From Rickettsia typhi (lineage in GTDB: Bacteria > Pseudomonadota > Alphaproteobacteria > Rickettsiales > UBA1997): DNA of 45,474 nucleotides. The DNA lies in the NCBI GenBank assembly GCA_945862535.1, contig CAMAYG010000013.1:1-45474 (forward strand). The letters run 5' to 3'. Position numbers and translations under genes: made by a program. A model generated the notes under the pieces. It searched no databases. It was not told the DNA's origin and saw only the letters and a program-made list of their open reading frames with translations. Shown here piece by piece: positions 45,131 through 45,474 of this stretch (its first letter is position 1; every line of letters starts with the position of its first letter).

Positions 45131-45474
45131 TGATTTTATTGCTCTGGACCCTGCGACTATCGCGCAGGGTGACGGTGTGGTAAGTGCTTCTATTAATAAT
45201 AATTTTGCTTTGCGATTATGGATCTTCACAACTTCGCGCGAAGGTGACGATGTGGAAAATTGTCGGCAACAAGGGGTCTAACCCCTTGTGGTGAATGCGA
45301 AGGTGGGCTGATTCTGCTACTAATAACCATCGCAGTCGATCTCTTTCCGTCCGTCATCGTGACGAGACAAGGGGTTGAAACCCCTTGTTGCCGAATGAAG
45401 TGTGCTATTTATTGCTGTAAAACCGCCCCAGTCGTTATCTTCGTACTCACCCCACCGTCACCTCCGCGCGAAGT
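45131..45474. repeat. Palindromic repeat cluster at the window end
   Basis: It contains the palindromes GGACCCTGCGACTATCGCGC (with AGGGTGAC) and GGATCTTCACAACTTCGCGC (with GAAGGTGAC), a fourth 130-bp element, and the flank block TATTTATTGCTGTAAAACCG. It continues past the window edge with no gene visible. Confidence 0.8.
45264..45393 (+). mobile_element. 130-bp MITE-like element, copy 4, flanks reversed
   Basis: It is the same length as copies 1 and 3, with better-preserved inverted ends (CGGCAACAAGGGGTCTAACC and GGGGTTGAAACCCCTTGTTG ending CCG). The core runs in the same direction as copy 1, with GTGACGAGACAAG at the right, but the flanks are swapped: GATGTGGAAAATTGT on the left and AATGAAGTG on the right. 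Confidence 0.7.

Noticed and set aside
1-45474. tRNA, rRNA or other known structured RNA genes
   Set aside because: No cloverleaf-like or rRNA-like segment was seen in the intergenic regions by eye; a covariance-model scan would be needed to exclude small RNAs.

Overview
The window is AT-rich bacterial DNA with the gene content of an alphaproteobacterium of the order Rickettsiales, probably a host- or protist-associated one. The evidence is the short alphaproteobacterial-type prolyl-tRNA synthetase, nuoABC, the alphaproteobacterial layout of GyrA, FabI and DnaJ, a very long VirB6-type secretion protein with a lipoprotein-like start, several low-complexity or repeat-rich effector-like genes, and dense GC-rich palindromic intergenic repeats. 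It retains more amino-acid and purine genes (lysC, leuD, purK) than typical Rickettsia. I cannot place it to genus.

Layout. 0-2 kb: a MORN-repeat protein with a duplicated C-terminal segment. 2-8 kb: gyrA, an inserted restriction-modification pair (ThaI-like endonuclease plus C5-cytosine methyltransferase) and lysC. 8-10.2 kb: a degenerate, shortened phosphoenolpyruvate carboxylase homologue. 10.5-14.2 kb: a 1255-residue unrecognised protein bracketed by inverted repeat ends. 14.4-16.4 kb: a GC-rich mosaic of palindromes carrying three copies of a 130-bp element. 16.5-19.3 kb: purK and two effector-like genes whose upstream regions share sequence with that of the 1255-residue gene. 19.5-24.4 kb: an M23 peptidase, a small membrane protein, nuoC, nuoB, nuoA and dnaJ. 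24.6-28.9 kb: a methyltransferase, a repeat cluster with a MITE-like element, cysteine dioxygenase, a YeiH-family transporter and proS. 29-35 kb: the giant VirB6-like gene. 35-43.8 kb: fabI, leuD, an exported protein, dps, a YhdP/AsmA-like envelope protein, a response regulator and dnaX. 44-45.5 kb: a Ser/Glu-rich effector-like gene, a gene remnant cut off by the same repeats, and a fourth 130-bp element.

How the genes fit together. Cysteine dioxygenase next to a putative sulfate exporter, both behind proS, suggests a cysteine-oxidation and sulfur-disposal unit. LysC beside the PEPC homologue suggests an ancestral oxaloacetate-aspartate-diaminopimelate link, although the PEPC homologue has lost key residues. 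The long VirB6 protein together with four or five low-complexity, repeat-built proteins points to type IV secretion and host interaction.

The most unusual features are the 130-bp elements, whose cores lie in opposite orientations between shared flanks (with one apparent empty site), the recombined leader regions of the effector-like genes, and a cysteine dioxygenase with the eukaryote-type Cys-Tyr residue pair. No tRNA, rRNA, CRISPR array, transposase or integrase was recognised.
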